Below are positions 7,539-16,555 of a stretch of DNA of 64,000 nucleotides, piece by piece. The number at the start of each line of letters is the position of its first letter. The first letter of the stretch is position 1. The stretch is from Bog-756 sp963813525 (GTDB taxonomy: Bacteria > Actinomycetota > Acidimicrobiia > Acidimicrobiales > RAAP-2): assembly GCA_963813525.1 (NCBI GenBank), contig CAWEZI010000005.1:186001-250000 (forward strand). Reading direction: 5' to 3'. A program made the translations under genes and the position numbers. The notes beneath the pieces were generated by a model, which had not been told where the DNA came from, did not search any database, and worked only from the letters and a program-made list of their open reading frames with translations.

Positions 7539-9199
7539 CCACGGAGCACCGGGCGACCGATCGGGTCCGGTACCGGTTCTCCCCACTCGAGCGGCGCGGT
7601 GTGATCGCCGGATGGCGGGGTGGGCAGATCGCCGCCGTCGCCGCCGGACTGGTCGTGGGGGTGCTCGCCGTTCGGTCCCGGCCATCCGCAGGAGGCGTGG
7701 CAATGGCGGTGGTCGGTACGGGCGTTGGCGTGGCCGTGGCGTTCTGGCCTGTTCAGGGTCGAACGGGCGACCAGTGGTTTCCCCTCGTACTTCGATGGGC
7801 GTGGACCGGAGGTCTGGGGGCCCGCCGTCAGTTGGCGCAGGCTCCGGGGAACGGACACCGGCTCATCGTGGCCGCCCCTGGTCGGGGCCAGCACCCGCTC
7901 GGGCAGGCGCCTGACCAGAGTGAGGGAGTCCGGCGAAATGAGGCCATCGATGTACGGAGAGTTCCGGAAGCCTTTCGCTCTTTGGGTCGGCGCACCGTCT
8001 TCGATGGGATTGACATCGTGGCCGTTCCGTTGGGCGGGGATCCTTCAGCCCCAGAGCTCGGTGTCGTGGTCGACGGCCCCTCCCGAACAGCCACTGCCGT
8101 ACTGGCCGTGCGGGGGCACAGCTTCGCCCTCCTGGGTCCGAGCGACCAGGACGCCCGCATCGGGGCGTGGGCCCGAACGCTGTCGTCGATGGCCAGGGAA
8201 GGTTCGGAGGTGCATCGGGTCCAGTGGATCGAATCGTGCCTGCCGGACGACGGTACAGCTGTTCGTCGCTACCGGGCCGACCATGCCCTACTCGGCCCGG
8301 ATTCGGCCGCGGGTCGGTCCTATCAGGCGCTGGTGGACGGAGCCGCACCGGTGACCCGACGCCACCGGGTCTATGTGTCCCTTTCCGTGCGGACGTCTCG
8401 CCCGTTCCGGGCGGGCCGCTCGGGACGAAAGGGGGCGGCGGCGACGGCCGATGTCTTACCTCGCGAAATCGACATGTTGCATCGGGCACTCGACGGAGCT
8501 GACATAACCGTCGACGGCGTACTTGGTCCCGGAGCCTTGACCCGAGTGATAGGCGAGGCCATCGCGCCTGTCGACGCCAACTCTGATGGTGCCGGCACTG
8601 CCGGTTCCGGCATCACCGATCCCGGCGATCGCTCAGACAGGCGGATGGGCGGACAGGCCGCTCGTCCGGACGACGCACCAGCGGGCCGATGGCCTTGGCC
8701 TGTAGCCATCGAACCGTCCTGGGATGCCGTGCGCACCGACGGCACGTGGCACGCCATCTACTGGATTGCCGAATGGCCCCGGGTCGAGGTGACTCCTGAC
8801 TTCCTCGGGCCGCTGCTGTTCTCGCCGCTGCGACGCTCACTCAGCCTGGTCATGGAGCCGGTGAGCCCGCTGCGCGCTGCGCGGCAGGTGGCCCAAGCCC
8901 GGACAGCCGATCTGGCCGACGGCGAGCTGCGCCGACGAGGAGGGTTTCTGGTTACCGCCAGCCACCGCCGACAAAAGGAAAGCGTCGAGGACCGGGACAC
9001 CGAGCTGGCCGACGGACACGCCCAGTACCGATTTTCGGGATACTTGACGGTTACTGCTGACACGAGGTCGGAGCTGGCTGCAAGCTGCTCCTCGGTGGAA
9101 CAGGCAGCTGGTCAGTCGGGCCTCGAGCTCCGCCTTCTCTACGGCACTCAAGACGCAGCGTTTGCCTGTTCGCTACCGCTGGGTCGCGGCCTTTCGTGA
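7535..9199 (+). CDS. SCO6880-family conjugation protein
   Basis: A 554-aa protein starting at a GTG that overlaps the previous stop (GTGA). The N-terminus has the family layout: a short polar segment, YRFSPLERRGVIAGWRGGQ, then two hydrophobic segments (IAAVAAGLVVGVLAV and GVAMAVVGTGVGVAVAFW), followed by a large cytoplasmic part. The family sits beside VirB4- and VirD4-like genes in actinobacterial mobile elements and is thought to be an inner-membrane part of the mating apparatus, comparable to VirB3/PrgI-type proteins. Its middle has Pro/Ala/Asp-rich linkers (about 345-390). It appears intact. Confidence 0.75.
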   Translation: MTTEHRATDRVRYRFSPLERRGVIAGWRGGQIAAVAAGLVVGVLAVRSRPSAGGVAMAVVGTGVGVAVAFWPVQGRTGDQWFPLVLRWAWTGGLGARRQLAQAPGNGHRLIVAAPGRGQHPLGQAPDQSEGVRRNEAIDVRRVPEAFRSLGRRTVFDGIDIVAVPLGGDPSAPELGVVVDGPSRTATAVLAVRGHSFALLGPSDQDARIGAWARTLSSMAREGSEVHRVQWIESCLPDDGTAVRRYRADHALLGPDSAAGRSYQALVDGAAPVTRRHRVYVSLSVRTSRPFRAGRSGRKGAAATADVLPREIDMLHRALDGADITVDGVLGPGALTRVIGEAIAPVDANSDGAGTAGSGITDPGDRSDRRMGGQAARPDDAPAGRWPWPVAIEPSWDAVRTDGTWHAIYWIAEWPRVEVTPDFLGPLLFSPLRRSLSLVMEPVSPLRAARQVAQARTADLADGELRRRGGFLVTASHRRQKESVEDRDTELADGHAQYRFSGYLTVTADTRSELAASCSSVEQAAGQSGLELRLLYGTQDAAFACSLPLGRGLS

Positions 9200-10677
9200 G
9201 CCCGTCGTCCTTTCGGGTTCCCGCGCACGTAGCTACGACTCGGCATCTCTGTGCTGCTTACCCCTTGGTCTGTGAGGCCGGCCTGGGCCACGAAGGAGTT
9301 CTGATCGGTCGGGACGTCCTCGGTGGGTCATTCGTGTACGACCCGTTCATCCTTTACCGGCGAGGCGTGATCACCAATCCGAACATGGTGGTGATCGGTC
9401 AGATCGGCCGGGGAAAGAGTTCTTTCGTCAAGACGTACCTCTGGCGGCAGGCCGTATTCGGTCGGCGCGCCTGGGTGGTGGATCCGAAAGGGGAGTACGG
9501 CCCCCTGGCCCGGGCGTGGGGCGTGGAACCGGTGGCGCTGCGTCCGGGAGGGTCGGTCCGGCTCAACCCGCTCGACACCGAGGAAGCACTCGACGGTACG
9601 GGTGACCCCGCCGTCGCAGGCGGTAAGCAAGCCAGCGCCCTAACCGCTGAGGAAGGCACCGCGGCAACCGCTGAGGAAGGCACCGCGGCAACCGCTGAAG
9701 GCATCGCCGATGCCGCGGAGGGCGTCGCGGCTGCCGCGGGAGGAGCGACGACAGGAGGGGCGGGATGGGATGCGCAACGGGGTCCGCAACCGGACGCCGC
9801 CATGCGCCGTCGGGTCATGCTGACGTCGTCGCTGGCTGTGGCGTGCCTCGGTCGGGACCTCGTGCCCAAGGAACGGGCGGCGATCGATGTGGCGCTGGCC
9901 GAGGCGACACGGAAGGCCGAACGCACCCGTATGCCCGCGCCGACCCTTCCCCACGTTGTGGATGCACTTCTCGAACCGGCGGTCGACGCCGCCTCGGTAC
10001 TTCGAACCACCCCGGATGTTCTCGCCGAGGACGGGCGGGACGTCGCCCTGGAGCTACGGCGACTGGTGCGCGGGGACTTGTGCGGCATGTTCGATGGGCA
10101 GACGACCCCTGGGCTTCGGCTCGACGGACCTCTGGTCGTTCTGGACCTTTCCGCTGCCTACCACTCTCCGGCACTGGGAGTCCTCATGGCCTGCGCGGCA
10201 GCGTGGCTGCAAAGCGCGGTTCGGGCTCAGAATCGCAACCGCATCATTCTTGTCGTTGATGAAGCGTGGGCCATTCTCTCCAACCTCGGCGTGGCCCGCT
10301 GGCTGCAGACATCCTGGAAATTGTCGCGGGCGATGGGGGTGGCCAATATCGCGGTCCTGCACCGTCTGTCGGATCTCCACGCGGTCGGATCCAGCGGTTC
10401 CGAACAGGTCAGTCTGGCCGAAGGCTTGCTGGCCGATTCCGAGACTCGGGTGGTTTACGCCCAGTCTCCTGGTGAGGTGGCACGCACAAGCGAACTCTTA
10501 GGGCTCACCGCAACCGAGGCGGATCTCGCCAGTCAACTCCGTCGGGGTATGGCTCTGTGGAAGGTGGGTCGTCGGTCGTTCCTTGTCGAACATCGTCTGG
10601 CTCCTGCCGAGTCCGCGATCACCGATACCGATCAGGCCATGAACGACGACGACGTCGTTCTACCTGATGCCCGATGA
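9196..10677 (+). CDS. VirB4-like type IV secretion ATPase
   Basis: A 493-aa ATPase coupled to the previous gene by GTGA. Walker A is GQIGRGKSS (68-76), just after the family's DPFILYRRG-x-NPNMVVIG lead-in. Walker B is IILVVDEAW (about 350-358), and the C-terminal region contains VYAQSPGE and LRRGMALWKVG as in TraC/VirB4 C-terminal domains. It should power pilus assembly or substrate transfer at the inner membrane. Residues about 151-185 are an Ala/Glu/Thr-rich low-complexity insert encoded by a 24-bp tandem repeat near 9645-9700, a likely indel hotspot. It is shorter than classical VirB4 because the N-terminal domain sits in the preceding SCO6880-like protein, as is usual in this group. Confidence 0.85.
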   Translation: MSPSSFRVPAHVATTRHLCAAYPLVCEAGLGHEGVLIGRDVLGGSFVYDPFILYRRGVITNPNMVVIGQIGRGKSSFVKTYLWRQAVFGRRAWVVDPKGEYGPLARAWGVEPVALRPGGSVRLNPLDTEEALDGTGDPAVAGGKQASALTAEEGTAATAEEGTAATAEGIADAAEGVAAAAGGATTGGAGWDAQRGPQPDAAMRRRVMLTSSLAVACLGRDLVPKERAAIDVALAEATRKAERTRMPAPTLPHVVDALLEPAVDAASVLRTTPDVLAEDGRDVALELRRLVRGDLCGMFDGQTTPGLRLDGPLVVLDLSAAYHSPALGVLMACAAAWLQSAVRAQNRNRIILVVDEAWAILSNLGVARWLQTSWKLSRAMGVANIAVLHRLSDLHAVGSSGSEQVSLAEGLLADSETRVVYAQSPGEVARTSELLGLTATEADLASQLRRGMALWKVGRRSFLVEHRLAPAESAITDTDQAMNDDDVVLPDAR

Positions 10678-12290
10678 GCGTGGGAACTGACATCAGCACC
10701 GCCGTCGGCGTCGGTGCTTTCCTCGGCGCGGGTCTGATCGGCAACGATCGCGCTTGGCTCGGACGGGTTGGGCTGTCGGGCCACCACTCCGGTGCCTGGC
10801 GTCCGGGTCTCCCCCCTCCTGGACGCCAGGCACCTCCCACAGGCGCTCGGCGCGGCCTTCGAGCCCTCCGGTCCACAAGTGCAACCGACCGAACGGCTCG
10901 CTGGGCCCGGGCTGCGGACCTGCGACCGTTGGTGGTGGGCAAGGTTGCGGGAGCCGACTCTCCGCCGGCCGGACGGTTGGTCCTCGGAAGGATGGGAAGG
11001 CGCCTGATCGCCACTGAGCGAGCCCAGTCCGTCATCGTCATTGGGCCGACTCAGTCGCGCAAGACGTCCGGCTTTGCCGTGCCGGCCATCATGGGCTGGG
11101 AGGGGCCGGTCATCGCGGCCAGCGTCAAGTCCGATTTGCTTGAGCACACCGTCGACCACCGGAGTCTGGTGGGAGCTGTCTGGTGCTTCGATCCCGCCGG
11201 TTCCACCGGTAGGGCGTCGGCGTCCTGGTCGCCGCTGCCCGCCTCACGCACATGGCCGGGGGCCCGCCGAGCGGCCTCGGCATTGACAGAGGTAGCCAAG
11301 TCGTCTGCCGGTTCGATGACCGACGGCGACTTCTGGTACGCAACGGCCGCTCGAATGCTGGGACCGCTCCTCTTCGCCGCGGCCTTAGGTGGCGGCGACA
11401 TGGATGATGTCATCCGCTGGGTGGACACCCAGGAAGAAGACGAGGTACTCCATTTGCTCGAAGGCACCGGAGTGGAGCCTGCTCTGCACGTTGCCCGTTC
11501 CTTGTTCGGGAAGGAGGAACGTCAGCGCAGCTCCATCTACACAACTGTAGAGACCATTCTCGAGCCTTTTGCCGGTCTCGTCCCTTCGTCACGGTCATAT
11601 GAGGGAGCCTCGACCTGGGCCGGTCCTGCCACTTCTCCTGTGCATCCTCCCGCTGGTGGAGAGATCGATCCTGCCACTCTGCTCCATGGTACGAACACGC
11701 TCTATCTGTGCGCTCCGGCTCACGACCAACGGCGACTGATGCCGCTGTTCGTATCGGTGATTCGCCAGATCGTCGAGTACGCCTACGATCACGTGGCTCG
11801 TAGCCGACGACCACTGGAGCCACCGCTTCTCATCGTGCTCGACGAGGCGGCAAACATCGCCCCGTTATCGGATCTCGACTCACTGGCAGCCACTGCTGCG
11901 GGTCACGGGATTCAGTTGGTCACTGTCTGGCATGACATGGCTCAGATCCATGCCCGCTACGGCCAGAGATCTACCACCGTGGTCAATAATCACCGCGCCA
12001 AACTGTTTCTGTCGGGAATCTCGGACCCCTCGACGCTTGACTATGCCAGTCATCTCATCGGCGAAGAGGAGGTCGTTCTTCCGTCGGTAACGCTTGGAGG
12101 TCGTGGTCCGAACGGCGGCCCAAGCACAACTCATTCGCAATCCGTCCGTCGATTGGCGGCCCCCGATGTTCTGCGCCGAACCCCTGCGGGAGAGGCGGTG
12201 CTTCTCTACGGTGACCTACCACCAGCGCGACTGCGACTTCGAACATGTTTCGAGATGAAGGACCAAAAAGGTCGTACGGGCTCAGAGTGA
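10674..12290 (+). CDS. VirD4/TraG-like conjugation coupling protein
   Basis: A 538-aa protein starting in an ATGA overlap with the VirB4-like gene. Walker A is GPTQSRKTS (about 124-132), followed by VPAIMGWEGPVIAASVKSDL as in type IV coupling proteins. Walker B is LLIVLDEAANIAPL (about 384-397), followed by the GIQLVTVWHDMAQI segment. Coupling proteins link the relaxosome to the mating pore. The N-terminal membrane anchor is weak here (a Gly/Ala stretch only). No relaxase lies in this cluster. The only relaxase seen is at 60.7 kb, beyond chromosome-like DNA. Confidence 0.85.
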   Translation: MSVGTDISTAVGVGAFLGAGLIGNDRAWLGRVGLSGHHSGAWRPGLPPPGRQAPPTGARRGLRALRSTSATDRTARWARAADLRPLVVGKVAGADSPPAGRLVLGRMGRRLIATERAQSVIVIGPTQSRKTSGFAVPAIMGWEGPVIAASVKSDLLEHTVDHRSLVGAVWCFDPAGSTGRASASWSPLPASRTWPGARRAASALTEVAKSSAGSMTDGDFWYATAARMLGPLLFAAALGGGDMDDVIRWVDTQEEDEVLHLLEGTGVEPALHVARSLFGKEERQRSSIYTTVETILEPFAGLVPSSRSYEGASTWAGPATSPVHPPAGGEIDPATLLHGTNTLYLCAPAHDQRRLMPLFVSVIRQIVEYAYDHVARSRRPLEPPLLIVLDEAANIAPLSDLDSLAATAAGHGIQLVTVWHDMAQIHARYGQRSTTVVNNHRAKLFLSGISDPSTLDYASHLIGEEEVVLPSVTLGGRGPNGGPSTTHSQSVRRLAAPDVLRRTPAGEAVLLYGDLPPARLRLRTCFEMKDQKGRTGSE

Positions 12291-12302
12291 TACGCCGCAC
12301 TC

Positions 12303-13898
12303 TCACTCCTGTTGTCGTCTCCAGCTCTCCCGACCGTCGAGGCTGTCGATCCCGAGCCCTGGTTCATGCCCGAAAGCGGGTGGGGGAGTGAAGGACCACG
12401 CGGGAGTGCCGTTTTCGGCGGTACCAGTCCGGATGAGGTCCCATCCCTCGTAGGTCTTGAGGAAATGGTGGTGGTGACAGAGCCGGGCCAGATTGTCGAG
12501 GGCGGTCGGTCCACCTTCGGCAAAGGGGACGATGTGGTCGATCTCGAGGCCTGTGGAGAGGCCACAGCCCGGGACCACGCAAGCGGGGTCCCGGTGGAGG
12601 AGTGCGGTGCGCAGGGACCGGTTGATGGTGCGCCCGAAGTGGGAGACGGCCCGGATGTCGCCGGCCTGGTGGAAGAGGTAGCGCAGGTAGGAGTCGTCGG
12701 TCATGGACCGGGCCATGGGGACCGGGATGGGACCGACGTTGTCGATGGCACAGCACTCCCCGGGGTGTGCCCGGCCCCGGAGGAGGGCGGCGAGGTCGAC
12801 CCGGACCACCACCGAACAGGCCGGGGGACGGTCGATGACGGCGATCTCCTCGGATGTGGACTGCTCGGATGTGGTCTCCTCGGCCCCGGACTGTTCGGGT
12901 GCGGGCTGAGGCCTACCCACGGCCGGGCGGGGTTCTCTCCCCCCGGGGCGAGGGGCACCTCCCCGGGTGGCTACCGACCGGCCCGGTGGGCAAGCCCGCC
13001 CCCCAGTAGAGGCTGTGCCGGTGCCCTCGGTGAGGGTCGTGCCCGTGCCCTCGGTGAGGAGGGCACAGAGGGCGTCGGCCATGTAGGCCCGTTCCGGCTC
13101 GCCCCTGTCCCCGGCCGCCTTGGCCGCCTTGCGCAGGCAGGTGGCGGCTGAGCCCAGTCGGCTGAGGATGAGGGCCCCCCGGTCGGCCGTGTCCCGGCCC
13201 TGGAAGCAGAAGGCCCCTTCGGCGTCGGTCCACGAGGTGAACCGGCGGGAGGCGTGGATACGGCGGACAGCGGCCAGGGGATCGGCACTGGCCGCGGTGG
13301 CCCGGCTCTGTCGACAGCGGTCCTTCACGGCCTGGAGGGGGGCATCGGCCGCCCCGGCCACCAGCTCCGCCTCCTGGGCGGGGTCGACCACCCCGGCGTC
13401 CACCAGCTCGGCCACCTTGGGGGTGGACAGTGTCCCTTTGCGCACCTCTTCTTGGGTGCCGGGCAGGGCCTCCAGACGACGCCCGAGCGACAAGGTGGCC
13501 CCGGCCTGACCGGTCGACACCCCCTCCAGGTCGGCCAGGAGCACAGCGGCGTTGCGGTGCCCCGTCTCGCGCCACACCAGGGAGGACTCGATCCGGGGGG
13601 CGAGCAGGGTCTTGCCCGCCACCGCCAGCCGCTCCAGGCCGGCAAAGGAACCGTAGAGATCGGTGGCGTCCCTACCGGTCACACAGTCAGGGTCGAGCTC
13701 GGCCACCACCGCCGACAACACGTCCACGGCCCTGGCCAGGCGGGCCCGGAGACCCTCCGACCGACCGGACCCCTCCGACCGACCGGACCCAACCGACCGG
13801 CCAGCTGTCTTCGCCGCCGGAACCGTCTTCTTCGATGTGTCCGTCTTCTTCGCCGGAGCCGTCCTCTTCGCGGTGGCCGTGGCCGTCGCCGATGTCAT
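12303..13898 (-). CDS. DUF222 / HNH endonuclease domain protein
   Basis: A 531-aa member of the actinobacterial DUF222-HNH (13E12-like) family. After a Lys/Ala/Thr-rich N-terminal tail (1-50), the DUF222 helical region spans about 50-300. A Pro/Glu-rich linker follows, then a C-terminal HNH nuclease at about 435-500 with PGCGLSTGLEIDHIVPFAEGGPT and NLARLCHHHH. The DH...N...H residues are present. The family is multicopy in actinobacterial genomes and its role is unclear; mobile-element or recombination functions have been suggested. It converges on the coupling-protein gene with 12 bases between stops. Start ATG 13898. Confidence 0.9.
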   Translation of the reverse strand: MTSATATATAKRTAPAKKTDTSKKTVPAAKTAGRSVGSGRSEGSGRSEGLRARLARAVDVLSAVVAELDPDCVTGRDATDLYGSFAGLERLAVAGKTLLAPRIESSLVWRETGHRNAAVLLADLEGVSTGQAGATLSLGRRLEALPGTQEEVRKGTLSTPKVAELVDAGVVDPAQEAELVAGAADAPLQAVKDRCRQSRATAASADPLAAVRRIHASRRFTSWTDAEGAFCFQGRDTADRGALILSRLGSAATCLRKAAKAAGDRGEPERAYMADALCALLTEGTGTTLTEGTGTASTGGRACPPGRSVATRGGAPRPGGREPRPAVGRPQPAPEQSGAEETTSEQSTSEEIAVIDRPPACSVVVRVDLAALLRGRAHPGECCAIDNVGPIPVPMARSMTDDSYLRYLFHQAGDIRAVSHFGRTINRSLRTALLHRDPACVVPGCGLSTGLEIDHIVPFAEGGPTALDNLARLCHHHHFLKTYEGWDLIRTGTAENGTPAWSFTPPPAFGHEPGLGIDSLDGRESWRRQQE

Positions 13899-14055
13899 GG
13901 TTCCACTCTCCCAGTGGGGTGTATCACTGACGGCCCCCTGTTCCAGTTGGCCGACGCGCTGTTAACTGACCGCCCAACAAGCGACCCGTATCCACGGCCC
14001 GTTGAGGTTTTGTGGAATCGCCACCTCGGGCCTGTGGTCGGTAGCATCGAGCCCA

Positions 14056-15345
14056 GTGACGCCATCCACGGCCGACCCGGCAGAATTTGCGTCCCACTCC
14101 TCAGCATCGGGCTCAGGAGTCGGCCCGGCGTTCGACCCGTTTGACCCCCGGTGGTCGAGCGATCCCTTTCCTCTCTACGCCGATCTGCGAGAGCGAGCGC
14201 CCATTTCTCGGAGCGAACTCGGGTTTTGGGTGGTGGCCAGGCATGCCGACTGCCTGGCTGTGCTACGGGACCGGCGGGCGAGCTCGGACAGCCTCAACGT
14301 CGCCGTCGAGCGCATGCCGCCGGGCTTTCGCACGCCCGTGCAGGAGAACAATCCGGTGGCTGCGGCGATGCTCGAGATGCGCCCCTTCCTCTTCCGAGAT
14401 CCGCCCGATCACACCCGACTCAGGGGCCTCGTCTCCAAGGCCTTCACCCCGAAGGTAGTGGAGTCGTTGCGAGGTCGCACCCAGGAGGTCGTCGACGAGC
14501 TTCTCGACGCTGCCATCGAGGCCGGTGTTGTCGATCTCATGGAGGATTTCGCCTACCCCTTGCCAGTCCGGATCATCTGCGATCTCCTCGGTGTACCGCT
14601 CGAGGATCAGGATCGTTTCAAGGTCTGGTCGAATGCGCTGGCACGAGGCCTCGATCCCGATTTTCTCCTTACCCCAGAAGTCATCGCGGCGCGGAACGAA
14701 GGTGTGATGCAATTCGCGCAGTACTTCTTTGAGCTTCTGGCTGACCGGCGTCGCTATCCCGGCCAGGATCTCCTGAGCGCCCTGGCCCAGGTCGAGGACG
14801 GGGACACAGTTCTGAATGAGACCGAGCTGCTTTCTACGTGCATCCTGCTGCTCGTGGCTGGCCATGAGACGACGGTCAACCTCATCTCCGGTGGCGCCCT
14901 CGCCCTTCTCCAACACCCTGACCAACTGGTGCGGTTCCGGAGCGATCCAGAGATGACCCGGAGTGGGGTCGAAGAGATGTTGCGCTACGTCTCGCCGGTG
15001 CAGCTCACCGGTCGCTCCTTCATCGAGCCTTGCGAGTTCGGCGGAGTGGAGTTCGCAGCCGGCGACTTCGCCATGGTGCTGCTTGCCTCGGCGAATCGAG
15101 ATCCGGAGCAGTTTGACGATCCCGAAAAGTTTGACATCACCCGAACACCCAACAACCACCTCGGGTTCGGTTTCGGCATCCACCACTGCCTGGGTGCCCC
15201 ACTGGCCCGAATGGAGGCACAGGTTGCTCTCTCATCTCTGGTCAGGCGGGCGCCGAGCATGGCCATGACCGTCGACGAAGTGTCTTACAAGACCAACGTC
15301 GTTCTGCGGGGAATGGACTCACTGCCGGTAGCCATGCGGGGCTGA
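14056..15345 (+). CDS. Cytochrome P450
   Basis: A 429-aa bacterial class I P450. I-helix oxygen-binding motif AGHETT (about 268-273), K-helix EEMLRY with the ExxR equivalent, and heme ligand region FGFGIHHCLGAPLAR (about 372-386) with the Cys thiolate ligand. Start GTG 14056 puts the N-terminus at TPSTADPAEF; an upstream in-frame ATG at 14002 gives an unlikely leader. No ferredoxin or reductase gene is adjacent, so electrons must come from elsewhere. The substrate cannot be inferred; the surrounding lipid/CoA genes suggest hydrophobic compounds. Divergent from the HNH gene with about 155 bp between. Confidence 0.93.
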   Translation: MTPSTADPAEFASHSSASGSGVGPAFDPFDPRWSSDPFPLYADLRERAPISRSELGFWVVARHADCLAVLRDRRASSDSLNVAVERMPPGFRTPVQENNPVAAAMLEMRPFLFRDPPDHTRLRGLVSKAFTPKVVESLRGRTQEVVDELLDAAIEAGVVDLMEDFAYPLPVRIICDLLGVPLEDQDRFKVWSNALARGLDPDFLLTPEVIAARNEGVMQFAQYFFELLADRRRYPGQDLLSALAQVEDGDTVLNETELLSTCILLLVAGHETTVNLISGGALALLQHPDQLVRFRSDPEMTRSGVEEMLRYVSPVQLTGRSFIEPCEFGGVEFAAGDFAMVLLASANRDPEQFDDPEKFDITRTPNNHLGFGFGIHHCLGAPLARMEAQVALSSLVRRAPSMAMTVDEVSYKTNVVLRGMDSLPVAMRG

Positions 15346-15382
15346 CCCGGTCCCGAGAAGCAACCACCCTGCACCGACGACC

Positions 15383-15401
15383 CCGGGCAGCAACCGCCCG
15401 G
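15383..15401. terminator. Hairpin between convergent genes
   Basis: CCGGGC and GCCCGG arms around a 7-base loop, midway between the convergent P450 and oxidoreductase stops. It may be bidirectional. There is no T tract. Confidence 0.35.
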
Positions 15402-15443
15402 CAACATGCATCCGGCACCGAGCGCTTGAGCGCCCGACGTCGC

Positions 15444-16319
15444 TCAGCTGGCGGCGGCGCAATCGAAAACCGGTTGCAGGCTGTCGAGGGTGGAGCGCAC
15501 GTCGTCGGCACCAAAGGCAAAGAGCAGGGCGGCCACGGCATCAACCCCGGCGTCGGCGTATCGGCCGGCGATGTCAGCGTCGAGTGGATGCATGTACGGA
15601 CATACGGTGAGCCGGATGTCGGCCCGGGTTCGCCCCTCTCGAGCCAGCAGTCGATCGAGCTTGGCCAGGGGCTCGGCGAGGTCGTCGGGGGTTCGGTTGA
15701 AGGTGTGCCATCCCTGCGCGGAGCGGGCCGTTCGGGCCAGGGCGGCATCGCTCTCGCCGCCGATGTGGAACGGGGGATGAGGCTGCTGCACAGGCTTGGG
15801 AAACATGGCGCACGGGTTGAGCGAGTAGAACTCGCCTTCATAGGCTGAGGTTTCATCGCACCACAGGGTGCGCAACACCTCGATGTACTCGTCGGTCCGA
15901 CGTCCGCGGTTGGGCCACGACACGTTGACGGCGTCGAACTCCTCCTTGAGCCACCCGACGCCGATGCCAAAGTCGACCCGGCCGTTGGAAAGCCAGTCGA
16001 GGGTGGATACCTCTTTGGCTGTGTAGACGGGATTGCGCTGGGGGAGGAGCACCATGGCCGTGCCCAGACGCACGGTGGTGGTGTGGGCGGCCAGGAAGGA
16101 CAGGGTGGAGAGGGGCTCCAACAGCCCGGTTCCGGGAGGGACCGGGACGCGGCCGTCCTGGGCATAGGGGTACACCGATCCGTATTCGTCGAAGAGAACC
16201 ACATGCTCGCCAACCCAGATGGTGCCGACGCCGCGTTGCTCGGCCTCCTCTCCAATGAGACCCAGCAGCTCCGGCGTGGTGAAAGGATTAGCGGTCGGTA
16301 CCCAGAGATCGATGCGCAC
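15444..16319 (-). CDS. LLM-class F420-dependent oxidoreductase
   Basis: A 291-aa luciferase-like monooxygenase family protein of the F420-dependent actinobacterial type (Rv-type LLM oxidoreductase). The TIM-barrel signature is visible: GTIWVGEHVVL (about 31-41), PLSTLSFLAAHTTTVRLGTAMVLLPQRNPVYTAKEVSTLDWLSNGR (the family's strand 3-4 region) followed by DFGIGVGW and PFHIGGESDAALART. It likely uses reduced F420 for hydride transfer to an unknown substrate. Monocistronic-looking, minus strand, starting ATG 16319. Confidence 0.9.
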   Translation of the reverse strand: MRIDLWVPTANPFTTPELLGLIGEEAEQRGVGTIWVGEHVVLFDEYGSVYPYAQDGRVPVPPGTGLLEPLSTLSFLAAHTTTVRLGTAMVLLPQRNPVYTAKEVSTLDWLSNGRVDFGIGVGWLKEEFDAVNVSWPNRGRRTDEYIEVLRTLWCDETSAYEGEFYSLNPCAMFPKPVQQPHPPFHIGGESDAALARTARSAQGWHTFNRTPDDLAEPLAKLDRLLAREGRTRADIRLTVCPYMHPLDADIAGRYADAGVDAVAALLFAFGADDVRSTLDSLQPVFDCAAAS

Positions 16320-16371
16320 GAACGCTCCTTGGTCGTCGGTCGGATATGTCGGGCGGCGGTTGTGTCGTCGG

Positions 16372-16480
16372 TCGTGTCGTCGGTGAGCGGTCGTGTCGTC
16401 GGTGAGCGGTCGTTTCGTCGGTGAGCGGTCGTGTCGTCGGTGAGCGGGTCGTCTCGTCGGTGAGCGGTCGTGTCGTCGGT
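16372..16480. repeat. 19-bp tandem repeat array
   Basis: About five head-to-tail units of TCGTGTCGTCGGTGAGCGG with single-base variants (TTTCG, TCTCG, one extra G) and a partial sixth. The array lies between the oxidoreductase start and the amidase stop. There are no spacers, so it is a minisatellite rather than CRISPR. Confidence 0.85.
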
Positions 16481-16555
16481 CGGGTATGTCGGTCAGCGCT
16501 CGTTTCGTCGGTGGGCCGTTGTGCGGAAGTGCTCGGACCTCTTGCGCCCCTCGTT

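Noticed and set aside
7097..7894. Long minus-strand open frame opposite the conjugation genes
   Set aside because: It is rich in Pro, Arg and Gly and mirrors the high-GC plus-strand genes; the coupled plus-strand genes carry the recognisable motifs.
16372..16480. Possible CRISPR array
   Set aside because: Units are contiguous 19-bp repeats with no unique spacers, and no cas genes lie anywhere in the window.
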